A stretch of 64,000 nucleotides of DNA, from NCBI GenBank assembly GCA_004431415.1, contig QPMI01000534.1, forward strand, positions 235,099-299,098. Direction: 5' to 3'. The translations under genes and the position numbers were made by a program. Position 1 is the first letter of the stretch, and the number at the start of each line of letters is the position of its first letter. The stretch comes from Cyanophora paradoxa (Eukaryota > Glaucocystophyceae > Cyanophorales > Cyanophoraceae). The notes beneath the pieces were generated by a model. That model was not told the origin of the DNA, made no database searches, and was given only the letters and a program-made list of their open reading frames with translations. Positions 45,990 to 56,526 of the stretch are shown here, piece after piece.

Positions 45990-48945
45990 GCGGGCCGGCG
46001 CCCGTGCCGACGGCGACCCCGCCGGCGCGCCCCAAGCCGAGCGTCAAGCCGGCGGCGCCCTGGACGACTCCCCGCGAGCCGGCGCAGTCGCCCTCCCCGG
46101 GGCGCACCGCGCCCCTCTTCTCCGCCTCCGCCTCGACGCCCACGCTCCCGCCGGCGCCGGCGCCGCCGGCCGCCAGCCCGAGCGCGGGCGCGGGCGCCCT
46201 CTCTTCGGCACGCCGGCCCGCCCGCCGCCCGCCACGCCGGCATTCGCGGTCGACACGCCCTCGCTCCCCGCGCCGCCCCCGCCGGCGGCGGGGCGGGCCC
46301 TGGCCGCCGCCCTGACGCCCCTCCGGATCCCTTTGTCGGGGAGGAGGACCTCGTGACTAGCGAGGAGGACGACGAGGAGGACGGGGACGACTCGGAGCGG
46401 CCGGGGCCGCCGGCCCCGTCGCCCTCGGCGGGGCCCCGGCGCAGGGGCTCGCGCCGGCGCCCTCGGCCGCCCTCCGCGCCGCCGCCGCCTCGCTGAAGGA
46501 AGCCGCGGAGGAGCCGGAGGAGCCGGCCGCCGAGAACGAGGAGGAGGAGGAGGAGGAGGGGGGGGAGGCCAACGCTGCGGCCCGGGCCGGGGCCGGGGCG
46601 GGGTCCGAGGAGGAGGGGGAGGAAGGGGACGAGGTGGCGTCCATCCTCCGGGCCGTCCTCGGCCCCGCCGGCTCTGCCGTCCGCTTCGGCCCCGGCCCCG
46701 CCGCGAGGCAGGCGCCGGCGCCGGCCGACCGCGAGCGCGACTCCAGCCCCTGCCCGCCCCTGGTGAGCTAGCGTGCAGCGTGCCCCCGCCCCATCCCGCC
46801 CGTCCCGCCCCTGTGCAATCGTACCGACGCTGCACGTACCCCAGGAGTCCGTCGAGGAGCCCGAGCGCACGCCGGGGGCGATTGAGTTGGAGGGGGTACA
46901 GGGCGAGCCGCTCGAAGCCGCCCTGCGGCTGATGGCGGCGGCGCGCGCCGGCTCGCCGCAGCTGCTGCGGGCCTCCGCGGACATCCTGTACCCCCGGCCG
47001 CTCCCGTCCCTCCTGGGGCTGCTCCAGCTCGTGGATTACCTGGACGCGCCCCGCATCCTGCCGGCCGTGGCCAACGCGGTCGCCGCGCGCGTGGAGGGCC
47101 CCGCGGAGGCGGCGGCGGCGGCGCAGGCGCTGCCCGTGCACGTCCTGGCCGCCGTCTGCGAGGCGTGCCGGGCGCCCGAGTCGGGCCCCGACGCCCTCTT
47201 CCATCTCTGCCTCGCCAGCGCCCGCGAGGCAGCGGCGGCCGGCGACCCGCTCGCCGCCGTCACGGCCGCCTGCCCCGAGGCCCTCGAGCGCGCCTGGCAC
47301 CGGCACCTCGTGCGGAACGCCGCCGCCCGGCGCCAGGCGCGCGAGAAGGCCGAGGAGGGGGGGGACGACGCGCCCCTCTTTGCCCCCCTCGACGAGTGCG
47401 AGTACTGGCCCCAGGTGATCGAATCGGTCCCGCAAACGTACCCCCCTCCCGCCGCTAAAAATAGAGCAGGGCCTGGAGCGCCTGGACGAGGAGGCGTGGA
47501 TCGAATCTCTGGGGGAGGGCGCGGGGCTGCCGCCGCCGCCCGTACCCTCCTTCCTGGCGAACCTCGGCTCGCCCGTCGTACCCCCCGAGATCCCGGTCGT
47601 CATCTGCTCGCCCCCGCCGCAGAGCCCGCGCCCCTCGTCGTTCGAGCCGTCCATCGAGCCGCCCGACGTCCTCACCGCCCCGGGCGCCGCCCCCGCCTCG
47701 GGCTCGGGCTCGGGGCCGGGCTCGGGCTCCGCGACGCCCGGCGCGGCCCCAGTGCCGCTCTCCGCCTCGCCCCGCACCCCGCACCGGCCGGCCGCCCCGC
47801 GCCCTTTGCGATGATCCGATCCCTCTTCTCCTTCATCGCCGCGGGGCCCGATCCGGCCCCGTACCCCACCACCACCCCGAGGAGGGCGGGGCCCCGGGGG
47901 GCGGCCCCCGCTCGGGCCCCGGCGCCGGCCTGCCGGCCCCGCTCGCCGTCTTCGAGGCGCACGGCTGCGGCGCGCAGGCGGCCGACTTCCTCGCCGCCGC
48001 CCTCGCGCTGGGCCGCCTCGGGCCCGAGACCGAGCGCCTCGACCTGCGCGGCTGCGCCGCCCTGCCCGAGGCCGTGGTCCAGTCCGCCGTGCGCGCCTGC
48101 CCCGCCACACGCTACCTCGACCTCTCCGGCTGCACCAAGTGCGCCCCTCTCTGTCCTCGTCTGCCTCTGCCTCGCCTCTCCTGCCTTCTAATTATTTCCT
48201 CGACAGCGTCACGGACGCGACGCTGGCCGTGGTGGCGGCGACCCTCGACCGCCTCGAGACCCTCCAGGTCCCCTTTCTCTCTCTTACCTATCCGTGCACC
48301 CCTTCCATTTTTAACTCCGGCGGCGGCGCAGATCGCGGGGTGCCGGCAGGTGACCGACGCCGGCTTCGCCGGCTTCGCCGCGTCGCTCGCCCGCCGCCTC
48401 TCGGGCGCCTCGCTCTCCGCCGCCCTGCGGGCCGACCCCTCGGGCTCCACCCCGCTGCCCCCGGCCAAGCCCCCGCTCAAGTTCCTCAACCTCCAGGTCG
48501 GCTTCGATTCTTTCGGAGTCCGTACCCCGGGGCTCTCTTTTCTGAGGCGTACCCCCCTCCCCGCAGGGCTGCAGCGCGCTGGGCGACGGCACCCTCGCCG
48601 CCATCGGCGCCCACTTCGGCGAGCTCGAGGGTGCGGTACCCCCCCGAGTCTCCCCCCCCCTTCTCGCCTGACGCGGGGCAGACCTGTGCATCTACGGGTG
48701 CTACCGGACGACGGACAAGGGGGCGCTGGCCCTGGGGGGTACGTCCCTCCAGCGCCTGCGCCGCTTCAACCACTCGGGGGCGTACAAGCTCTCCCACGCC
48801 GCCATCCGCTTCATCCTCAACAGGTACGCCCGGGAGCCCTGTACCCCCCTTGGACCTTCTTCCCCCCTCACCTTTCGGGGGGTACAGCAACGAGCGCATC
48901 GTGCTGTACAACCGCCCGGAGCTCTTCCTCCTGCAGCCCATATGA
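44341..48945 (+). CDS. Large protein (or two adjacent genes): disordered N-terminus, BTB/Skp1-like helical region, AMN1-type LRR
   Basis: Exon 1 starts METVMPQSLQELAAAV and encodes YSVMSLAPELWGFLAKGSS. It splices in frame at 44737 (GTGCAACG...GCGCAG) to SAMNEGVSLSVRRSEA and a long Pro/Ala/Ser-rich exon. A GTACCCC intron at about 45583 leads to LVKEERARQAAA. Further disordered, basic or acidic blocks follow to 46760, with one frame change near 45800-45840 that needs an intron or sequencing check. At 46845-47420 is an Ala/Leu helical domain (LLGLLQLVDYLDAPRILPAV) that recalls BTB/Skp1 C-terminal helices. From about 47900 a cysteine-type LRR array follows: ERLDLRGCAALPEAVVQSAV, TRYLDLSGC, VTDATLAVVAATLDRLETLQ, IAGCRQVTDAGFAGF, LKFLNLQ/GCSALGDGTLAAIGAH, CIYGCYRTTDKGALAL, ending ERIVLYNRPELFLLQPI. 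LRRs of this type occur in F-box/AMN1 ubiquitin-ligase adaptors. A gene boundary near 46.8 or 47.8 kb is possible. Confidence 0.6.
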
Positions 48946-49206
48946 GGCGCCCCGAGCCGCACAGCGCTGGCTAGCTGATCGCTTTAGCTATAGATCTGGA
49001 ATTCGAATCGATGCATACGTCGAACGCAAAACGTGACCCCGCACCCACGTGCACTGGGAGGCCGAGAGCTCGAAACGAGGGTTTCTGCCATGTCCTCTGC
49101 CATATGCATGAAACTATTACTAGTGCCCTGCTCCTACCTAGGCCTACGCCTACCCCTGCAGTCTGCTAGTCAGTGTGGGCGTACGCTAAGCGATCGGCGA
49201 CCGCAG
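48946..49206. other. Short convergent intergenic region
   Basis: 261 bp between the stop of the LRR gene and the stop of the convergent APR-like gene. It is AT-richer and contains AGATCT, GAATTC and CCTAGGCCTA palindromes. No gene is seen. Confidence 0.6.
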
Positions 49207-50325
49207 CTATTCGACCTTTTGATGGCCCCAGAACCCGTAGCTCGGCCCCGGCTCCGGCTGAAGCTCAGGCTCCGGCCCTGGCCCCGCCCCGCCGTCCTCG
49301 CCCGCCGCTGGGGCCCCCTCGAGGGCCCCCGCCCCCCGGTCGCCCTCGCCCGCAGGCGCCGGCGCCGGCGCCGGTTCCGCGAGGGCCTCCGGGGGCGCTG
49401 GAACAGGCGCCGGCCCCTGCCTCCTCCGCTCGAGGGCGCGGCCCAGGGCGGGTACCCCGAGGTAGACGGCCCAGCCCAGGACGACGACCCACGCCAGGGC
49501 CAGGATCGGGTCCTCCAGGCCTAGCGGCCCGGGGGGCCCCCTCTCGAAGGGCCCCCGCGGCGCCGCGACGGGTACTCCGTCCAGCGGATCGTGGCCCGAG
49601 ACGTTGCGAACGAAGTCCACGAGGGCGGGGAGCGTGCGGTCGCCCCAGAAGCGGCTTCGCTCGCCGGCGCGGACGGCCAGGATGGTGGGCAGGCCGTGCA
49701 CCGAGAAGCGGTTCGACGTCCTGCGCCGCGCGCGCGAGAGCGCTTCTCAGCGGCTTCGCTTGAGAGCGGCGCGTGCGCGGGCGGGGGCGGAGAACGGACG
49801 CTGGGGACTTGGAGGCGTGCACGGAGTAGAAGCGGATGTAGGGGAAGGACATCGCGAGGGCCTCGAAGACGGGCCACGTCTCGTAGCTGAAGTAGCACCG
49901 CTCGCTGTAGAACATGACGACCTGAGCGCGCGGCGCGGGTCGGTCAGCTGCGCATGCAGCCAGCGTCGGTGTGACCGGCAGGCGCGGCGCGGGCGCACCA
50001 GAGTGTCGCTGCGATTCGCCGAATCCATCGCTTTCACGAACTCCACGCCGGGCACGTCAGCTACGCGCCCGACGTGCACGGAAGGCAGCCCAGTCAGCGG
50101 ATCCAGCGCTCCCAGGTCTGCGCACGCGCGTGAGCAGCGTACAAGAGTTGCGCGCGGGGGAGGCAGCTGGCCTGCAGTCGGGCCCGCGCTCGGCGACGCG
50201 CTCGGCAAAGGCGATGCGTTCTCCGTGGCGTCGGAGCCCTCGCTTCCCGCGACCAGAGTCGCGCATAGGATGAGAATCAGTGCCGCCAGCGGGGCCAGGC
50301 GCCAGGGAGGGCCCCGCGAAGGCAT
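49207..50325 (-). CDS. APR-like thioredoxin-fold membrane protein (CxxS active site)
   Basis: Starting at 50325, a signal peptide (WRLAPLAALILILCATLVAG) leads to a luminal segment. VEFVKAMDSANRSDTL is joined by an intron to VVMFYSERCYFSYETWPVFE, the thioredoxin active-site region with C-Y-F-S in place of CxxC. Another intron joins IRFYSVHASK to TSNRFSVHGLPTILAVRAG, with the expected cis-Pro (GLPT), then FWGDRTLPALVDFVRNVSG. A C-terminal membrane helix follows (DPILALAWVVVLGWAVYLG), then a Pro/Ala/Glu-rich tail and the stop at 49207. The order signal peptide, monothiol thioredoxin fold, TM matches plant and algal adenosine-5'-phosphosulfate-reductase-like (APRL) proteins, which lack the reductase domain and are of uncertain redox function in the secretory pathway. 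Upstream alternative starts exist at 50364. Its promoter region is shared with the pirin gene 106 bp away. Confidence 0.78.
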
Positions 50326-50431
50326 CACCCGAATTGCGCGGTATCCCCCCAAGGGAGAAGTCACTCAGAAGTCACTCAGAAGTGGGTCAGCAGTGCTCGG
50401 AAGCTGCTCGAAAGCAACGCAGATCGAAGCG
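50326..50431. promoter_or_regulatory. 106-bp divergent intergenic region
   Basis: It is the entire space between the start codons of the APR-like gene (-) and the pirin gene (+), so both promoters or 5' UTRs must be compressed here. It contains a tandem AGTCACTCAGA at 50360-50382. Confidence 0.5.
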
Positions 50432-52350
50432 ATGCGGGCAGTGAAGAAGCTCATCACGTCCATGAAGATGAAGGAGGGCGGCGGGTTCATCGTGAGGCGG
50501 CCCGTCGGCTCGGGCGGGCTGTCGTCCGTCGATCCGCTCCTGATGCTCGGTGCGCGTTTGCGTTTACAACGTACACCTGTGCCTGACCGCTCCTGCAGAT
50601 CACATGGTTCGCCGGCCCGTTTGAGCCGTCCGGCGCCGCCTGCGCGCTCCGACGCATTCCGCCGCTTGCAGGGTCCGGTGGAATATGGACCTGGCGAAGC
50701 CGTTGGCGCCCCCGACCAGTGCGCAAGCGCCGCCCTCGCCGCGCCCGATGCGACGACGTAATATGACGTCGACACGAATCGGACTGCGACCCGCCCCCGC
50801 GCAGCCCGCACCGTGGCCAGGAGACTGTTACGTACATTCTGTGAGCATCCGCGAAGCCCGGCGCGCCCCCGCGTCCCGCCGGACTCGAAACCGACGCGAG
50901 GGCCCGCGCCGGGCGGCGGCGCGCGCGCGCGCAGAGAGGGCGAGCTGCAGCACAAGGACTCCGCCGGCCACACGGGCGTCCTGCAGAGCGGCGACGTGCA
51001 GTGGATGACCGCCGGCCGCGGCGTCGTCCACTCCGAGGTTCCTTCCTTTCGCCCCCTCTTCCTTTCTATGCTCCTAGAGCTCAAGCCGCGACAGATGCCC
51101 TCGGATCGAATCATACGCGAGGGCGGCCGCATCGAGGGCTTCCAGGTCCGCGCCGGATTCGAACCCGCGCTCCGGTCCCCGCCAAATTCGCCGAGCCGCC
51201 GCGCCGCAGCTCTGGGTCAACCTGCCCCGCGTGGACAAGATGATGCCCCCCCGCTACCAGGTGCACATCGACATCAGCCTCCGCCCCTTCTTCCTTCTTT
51301 TGAGCATGTACCCCTCATACAGGACATCCGGGCCTCGTCGATCCCCACGGCGACGTCTCCGGACGGGAAAGTGACGGTGCGGCCCCGTACCCCCCCCTCA
51401 CCCCCCCGCCCCCTTGACAGACACTTATCTCAACATCTCCTCAGGTTCGGGTCGTGGCGGGGGAGAGCATGGGCCATAAGGCTGTCATCGACACGCGTAC
51501 CCCCATCATGTGCGCTGCAGCTCCAGGGGCCGCGCCCCGTAATCGTACCCGTGCTCGTCGGTGACCCGTACCCCGCAGGTACCTCGACATTGCACTCGGT
51601 ACCCCCAAGCCCCCGCCCCCTGCCGCTCTGTTCCCCGCCGATCCGCTCGAATCCCCCCGCAGCGCCTGGGGCAGAATTCACGCAGCCGGTACCCCCCGAC
51701 TTCAACGCGTGTGCACCCCCCCTGCCCCAGGAATCCACCCGCGCGGATTCGAACCCGCGCAGCTTCGCGTACGTCTTCCGGGGGGCGGCCCTCTTCGGTC
51801 CGGCCGGCCAGGCGAGCGAGCCCCTACCCCCGCACCGGAAACTGTACCCCCACACCCACCCCTAATCGTGTACCCCCAGGAGCGGGAGGCGAAGGAGAGC
51901 GATGCCGTGGAGCTGGGGCCGGGCGACTCTCTCCGCATGCTCGGCGGCGACCAGGCGCGCGTACCCCCCTTCATCTTCCCGCCTTCCTCTCCTGAGCGTG
52001 TACCCCCCTTCCAGGGCGCACGGCTGCTGCTCATCGGGGGCCGGCCCATCAACGAGCCCGTCGTCTGGCATGGGCGCGTACCCCCCTTGAAGCAAGTGCC
52101 GCTCGCGTACCCCCTCCTAACGGACGCGCAGGCCCTTCGTGATGAACGCGCGGGAGGAGATCGAGCAGGCCATGCAGGTCACCGCGTACCCGCCTCTCCA
52201 CACGTGCCCCCCTTAAGACGCATCGTACCTCCCCTGCAGGACTACCGAGCTGGGCGGCTGGGGGCGATCGAGGGGGCGGAGGAGCGGTACCGGCAGACGG
52301 AGGCGGCTCGGGCGCGGGCCGCCGCCTCCGACAAGCTCTCTACTCACTAG
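50432..52350 (+). CDS. Pirin (cupin-fold, iron-binding)
   Basis: Fifteen or more exons assemble into a complete pirin. They are 50432-50549 ([12 protein letters not shown]), 50599-50606 (8 nt, DHM), 50672-50718 ([15 protein letters not shown]), 50805-50840 ([12 protein letters not shown]), 50935-51037 ([28 protein letters not shown]), 51095-51145, 51210-51260 ([17 protein letters not shown]), 51323-51376, 51445-51509, 51579-51598, 51663-51708, then 51763 onward ([15 protein letters not shown]), with later exons to the stop at 52350 ([17 protein letters not shown]). The metal ligands of the N-terminal cupin (two His in DHPHRG, later His and Glu of HSE) are present. Pirins are nuclear or cytosolic iron proteins linked to transcription co-regulation or quercetinase-like dioxygenase activity; which applies here is unknown. 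Several introns in the 3' half begin GC rather than GT. Confidence 0.94.
50599..50606 (+). other. 8-nt microexon of the pirin gene
   Basis: After the acceptor CTGCAG, the eight bases ATCACATG are followed by GT. They restore the expected D-H-M-G of the pirin motif when joined with G at 50549 and GGTCCGG at 50672. Without this exon the frame and the conserved sequence are both lost. Confidence 0.75.
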
Positions 52351-52650
52351 CTAGCTGTAGCTCTAGCCGGCCAGGCCTACGTATACCGGTCCGGCAGGCC
52401 TAGGGGCCGGCCGCGTTCGAGTTCGCGAGCTCGCGGCGACTTGCGCCGAGTCGCGCGCGCGCCGGCGAGGCGAACGATCCCTCGAGCTCGCGCCCTCGTG
52501 CCACGGTGAACGCGACAGGCACCTTAAGCTTAAAGCTTGCCGGCGCCGCTCCGACTCAGGGCCGAGGCTCATGAACGTAGTATACGCCTCGGAGCCTAGT
52601 ATACGTAGCCTCGTACGCGTACAACGGTACTAGCTAATACCGTAGTACTA

Positions 52651-52888
52651 CTGTAGGAATGCTTAAATTGGCGCGTAGTCAAATTGCCGAATTCGACCAA
52701 AACCGGAATTGCCGTGGCGATAAATTAAATATTGCCGAAACTCTGGATTTCTTCTATGGCGCCATACAAAATCGGTCGTTTAGCCCTACCCCCTGAGAAT
52801 TGCCGTGGCTTAAAATTGCCAAATTCGGCCTCTCGGCAATATACGTATACGGCAATTTAAAACATCGGCTAAAAAAGCAATCCTACAG
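52651..52888. mobile_element. TA-flanked MITE
   Basis: The ends are inverted copies of CTGTAGGA(A/T)TGCTT (13 of 14 bases match), and TA borders both sides. The interior carries ATTGCCG-containing repeats in both orientations (AAATTGCCGAATTCG near 52681; CGGCAAT near 52833 and 52851). There is no ORF. Confidence 0.78.
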
Positions 52889-52960
52889 TACTAGGCTATG
52901 CCATGATGATATGTACCGTACGCGTACTACGGTAGCCTAGGCCTCGGTAGCTACCGTGTA

Positions 52961-53205
52961 AGACTTAAATACCGCGTCACAAATTAATTAGCGCGTTCCA
53001 AAAATTTGGGCCCGATTTGCGCTTTACTAATTAAAGTTACCGCGCTACCAAATTACCGCGCCGCGGGCCCGCGGCGTTCCATGATGAACTTCCATCGTCT
53101 TCGAAAATGTATTATTTGTTAGCAAAGGGGGTAATTCTGCGCTACCAAATTACTGCGTTCTAAAAATTTTGAGCGCAGTAATTTGGTAGCGCAGTAGTTA
53201 AGTCT
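52961..53205. mobile_element. MITE-like foldback element
   Basis: The left end AGACTTAAATACCGCG and the reverse complement of the right end AGACTTAACTACTGCG are similar over about 26 bases. The motif GCGCTACCAAATTAC recurs inside in both orientations (53041-53055, 53135-53155, 53173-53195). It lies only 72 bp from the previous element and has a different terminal sequence. Confidence 0.7.
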
Positions 53206-55182
53206 AGGGCGGGGGGAGTCCTGAACGAACATACAGTAGTTCGAACGAACCTGAACGAACAGCCATTTTGCTGAACTGAACGAACATGAACAAAGCGGCC
53301 GCTGTTCACTGAACAGGGGAAGATTACTCTAGCAAAGCGTACGAGTAATCTGCTTTCTTCTAGCGAAGGCCGAGCCGAACGCGAAAGCAGCTTGCACGAG
53401 CCGCGCGCCTGCGCATGCGCATGCTGCTTGCGATCGCGATCATCGGATCGCGATCGGACGCACGGCGTACCCAGATCTGCGAGCCAGGGCGCGGCGGTAC
53501 CCGCATATATATGCATCTGCGATACGGGCTCGCTGTACCCGGGCCACCGGCTCAGTCGTCGGGTACCCGTCGACTGCCCGATTTGCCGGGCGTGTTGCCG
53601 ACCCTCCCACCATCCCCTACATCACCGAAGCTTTACGTTCGATCGAAGCCCCGCCGAGCATTTACAAGCCCTCGGCCTAGGCCTTGCAATTGACCAGCTA
53701 CTTTTCATGGTCTTGGATCGAATTCGATGTCAGGTTTGCTGCGGCTGGCAGCTGCAGGCTGCCAGGCTGCCAGCTGCAGGCCTAGGCTGATCACCACGGG
53801 GTTTATTTCTTCCCCTGGTCTATTTTTCATGTACAGCAGTTTATCACTTCACAGGCTTAGCCTAGTAGGAAACGCGTTTCCTTAGGTTGCTCAGCATCAC
53901 TAGCTATAGTTTTCAACCTTAGTTCCTTTCATTCCGCCGTCCGAGATCTAGAGAGGTTGTTTTCCGGTTGTGACCTTCCCACACAGCGCTTCAAAAGAAT
54001 TTATTAGCGCCAAGTCGAAATTCATTTATTCCCCCCCCAAAAGGGGTACGCTAGAGTCTAAGCGCTAGCCTCAGCGTTAAGGCATGGCGACGGCGACCTC
54101 CACCCCATCACCTCTAGCTCTGGCAGCGAGCAGTATTGCCTAGCTAACATCGATTGGATGGGTCCTCGCCACCTGAGGCCGCCCGGATCGCCCGCCCGCC
54201 CAGGAATCGGCTTCTGAGCGGCCTGACGCCAGCGGCGCATCCGACGTATCCACCGACTAGCCGGCATGGCGAACGCTCTTTCCGATTAGGGCGAGATCGG
54301 CGCGCTGTAGCTAGAACGGCTGTCTCACGCACCACTTTTTGAACCTTGGTCACTGGGGGAGCGGGGACATGGAAATCCGGCAATGTACAGCGCTCTAGCT
54401 ATCGCTTTTGACGCGTTCGCACTCGGTCGAAGCGCGCTAGCTAGCCGGGATGGTTGTACGACTTCACGCCATAGTAGCCCGGATTCTCCCCCCCCCCTCG
54501 ACTTGGCGGAAAAATATTCTTTTGAAGCGCTGTGCCAGGGCCCGGAAGCTACGGCTTCACGCCTTCCGCGGGCCTAAGCGCAAGCTTTTGGCTGTTCATG
54601 CGGGGGTTTATCTGCTACGTATACGGCGGATCTTTATTTTCCAGTTGGCTCAAGAAGCTGTACCCCCCTCGAAATCGCTTACCCCCTGCGGGCGCGATAT
54701 GAGTACCCGGGCAGCAAATGCGTACCCCCCGGCACACGGGGAGTGAAGAGATATCCTCCCCAACCACGCCCACGAGGCAATGAGTGGTCTACCTTTTCGG
54801 GCCCTAGGCCTGGGCCCTCTCGGCGGCCCCTCCTTTGGCGCTGCGCGCCCTTGGGACGCGGCCCAATTGCAATGAGGTGCCCCGCACGGCCGCGGGGCTC
54901 TACTTGCTGCCGGCCGGACCACCGCGGGGCGGCCGGTTCTCTTCTTACCCCCTCATCCTTCGAATTCCTTGCGGCGGCCAGAGGCCGGCACGCTGCGGAC
55001 GCGTTTGGCTGCGGCCGTAAGCGTGGAAGAACAACTTGTCAGCAAGGGGGCCCCCGGGGCCCCGGTTTCGGGCGATTTTCGGCACCGAAATTGACACCGA
55101 ATTCGAAACCGTCGGAAACAGGCCTAGGCCTAGGTGATTTTGGGCACGGAAATTAAACCGTCGGAAACCTGTTCAAGGTAGA

Positions 55183-55345
55183 GATGGGGCTCGAGCCGGG
55201 CCGGCTCGAGCCGAGCCGAGCCGAGCCGGGGGGGCGGACCGGCTCGAGCCGGACTCGGTCGGCTCGAGCCCACGGCGAGCCAAGCCGCTCGAGGGCTACA
55301 GCGCGGCCGGCTCGAGCCGGGTCGAATTTTGTTAGGGGCGAGCCG
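55183..55345. repeat. GGCTCGAGCC palindrome array
   Basis: At least eight copies or part-copies of GGCTCGAGCC and GAGCCGAGCC occur within about 160 bp. The unit is itself a palindrome, so the array can fold on either strand. Confidence 0.75.
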
Positions 55346-55828
55346 GCGAGCCGGCGCGCCGGCTAGATTATATTCCTAGTCCTGGAATATTCGCCAACGG
55401 CTCAATTTATATATACGTGGGCGTCGACCTGGAATCCGCGAACCGCCAGCTCTCGAGCTTTATGAATCCATTGTTAACCCTCGGAGGTTTGCGTGAGTCA
55501 CGCATCACGGAGATTTGAGTGTTATATTGCGATCTCGTACACCCGACACTAACAGGGGGGGCTAGCACTAACCCACGCGGGGCAGTAACAGTCAGCGTAC
55601 CCCTCGCGCGGACACCAACAAGCACAGCTGCTGACAGACTGCCTTACCCCTCTGGGGCCCCGCGGGGCTAACTCCACTGGGGTGCTAACTAAGTGCTGTA
55701 CCCCTCTCGGGCCAGCTTCTGATTCGGCCCAACATTTTCTGAGCCTAGGGCAAAGTGAGCTTAGCTTGAAGCAGCACGTCAAGTGCGGCAGCGCTAGCCC
55801 AGTAGTAGCCAGCGGCATCATTTGCAAT

Positions 55829-56436
55829 ATGTCTGGATCATTTGATTGGAATGCAGCTTTTATCTTCGCCCTTCTCCCAAACGGGGGCTACACGAGCTTT
55901 ACAGTAGACAAGCGACGGGCACCAGCGCTCTGGATGTACCAATGGCAAGTAGCCTCTGCGGATGGACAGAGCTGGCCGTACACAGTATTGCCAGACGGGA
56001 AGGTGGCCTACGCTCATCATTTTCTATTCGGGTACCCCCTCGGCCTGCCCAACGACGACTGCGCGTCGACAGCATCAGCGGGTGCAAGCTGGACCTGCGC
56101 AGGGAGAATCTACGGCTCATGGACTGCGGAGGTCGGCTTGGGGCGGTTCCTGTGGCAGGCGACAAGCTTCCAAGCAACAAAGGCAAGTGTCTGACAAAGA
56201 GGAGGAAGCGAGCCTACGAACAGAGCCAAGTCCAAGCAATGATTGACGAGCTGTCTGCAGAATCAAAGGAAAGCCGCTACTGGCGCGTCTCTTTTCGCCC
56301 AGGCCAACCGGCAGTGATAGAGTACGGCCTTGCCGCTCATGATGCGATAGCAAAGGCGCGCAAGATAGCTGAAGCAAAGGATGTGCACTCTGTAAGTCGC
56401 CCAGCTGCAGCTGTACATGTTGTGTCCACCTCATGA
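55829..56436 (+). pseudogene. HNH-endonuclease-like reading frame, interrupted or spliced
   Basis: The first part (55829 to about 56060) encodes MSGSFDWNAAFIF, then MYQWQVASADGQSWPYTVLP, DGKVAYAHHFLFGYPLGLP and NDDC. The second part continues in another frame with VDSISGCKLDLRRENLRLMD and runs to a stop at 56436. Together they follow the order of an HNH_3-type nuclease motif (aHh...G...vD.i.g.klD.R..NLR). The catalytic His of the D-H-x-N position reads Ser here. Either a one-base frameshift near 56062 broke the gene, or a 42-nt intron (GTACCCCCTC...CGACAG, about 56031-56072) joins the two parts. Homing endonucleases of this type live in phages, giant viruses and introns. Labelled pseudogene with caution. 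Confidence 0.42.
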
Positions 56437-56526
56437 AAAGTTCTAATAGAAGTTTCCAAGAGGTGGTCACATCCCGCAAGTCTGCAGAGCTCGAGCTCTT
56501 GCCTGTACCCCGGTCCTCTAGATGCC

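Larger units (their letters stand above)
52351..55828. other. Long intergenic region with two foldback elements and palindromic DNA
   Basis: No supported gene. It contains two MITE-like elements (52651-52888, 52961-53205), tandem GAACGAAC sequence (53223-53290), and CTGCAGGCTGCCAGGCTGCCAGCTGCAGGC palindromes (53745-53785). Scattered TACCCCC motifs lie at 54658-54732 and 55598-55705, where they may mark remnants of genes or unrecognised introns. A GGCTCGAGCC palindrome array spans 55183-55345. Confidence 0.55.

Noticed and set aside
53392-53790. 132-codon plus-strand frame in the intergenic region
   Set aside because: It has a palindrome-derived composition, and its end falls in a CTGCAGGC palindrome cluster. 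No family resemblance.
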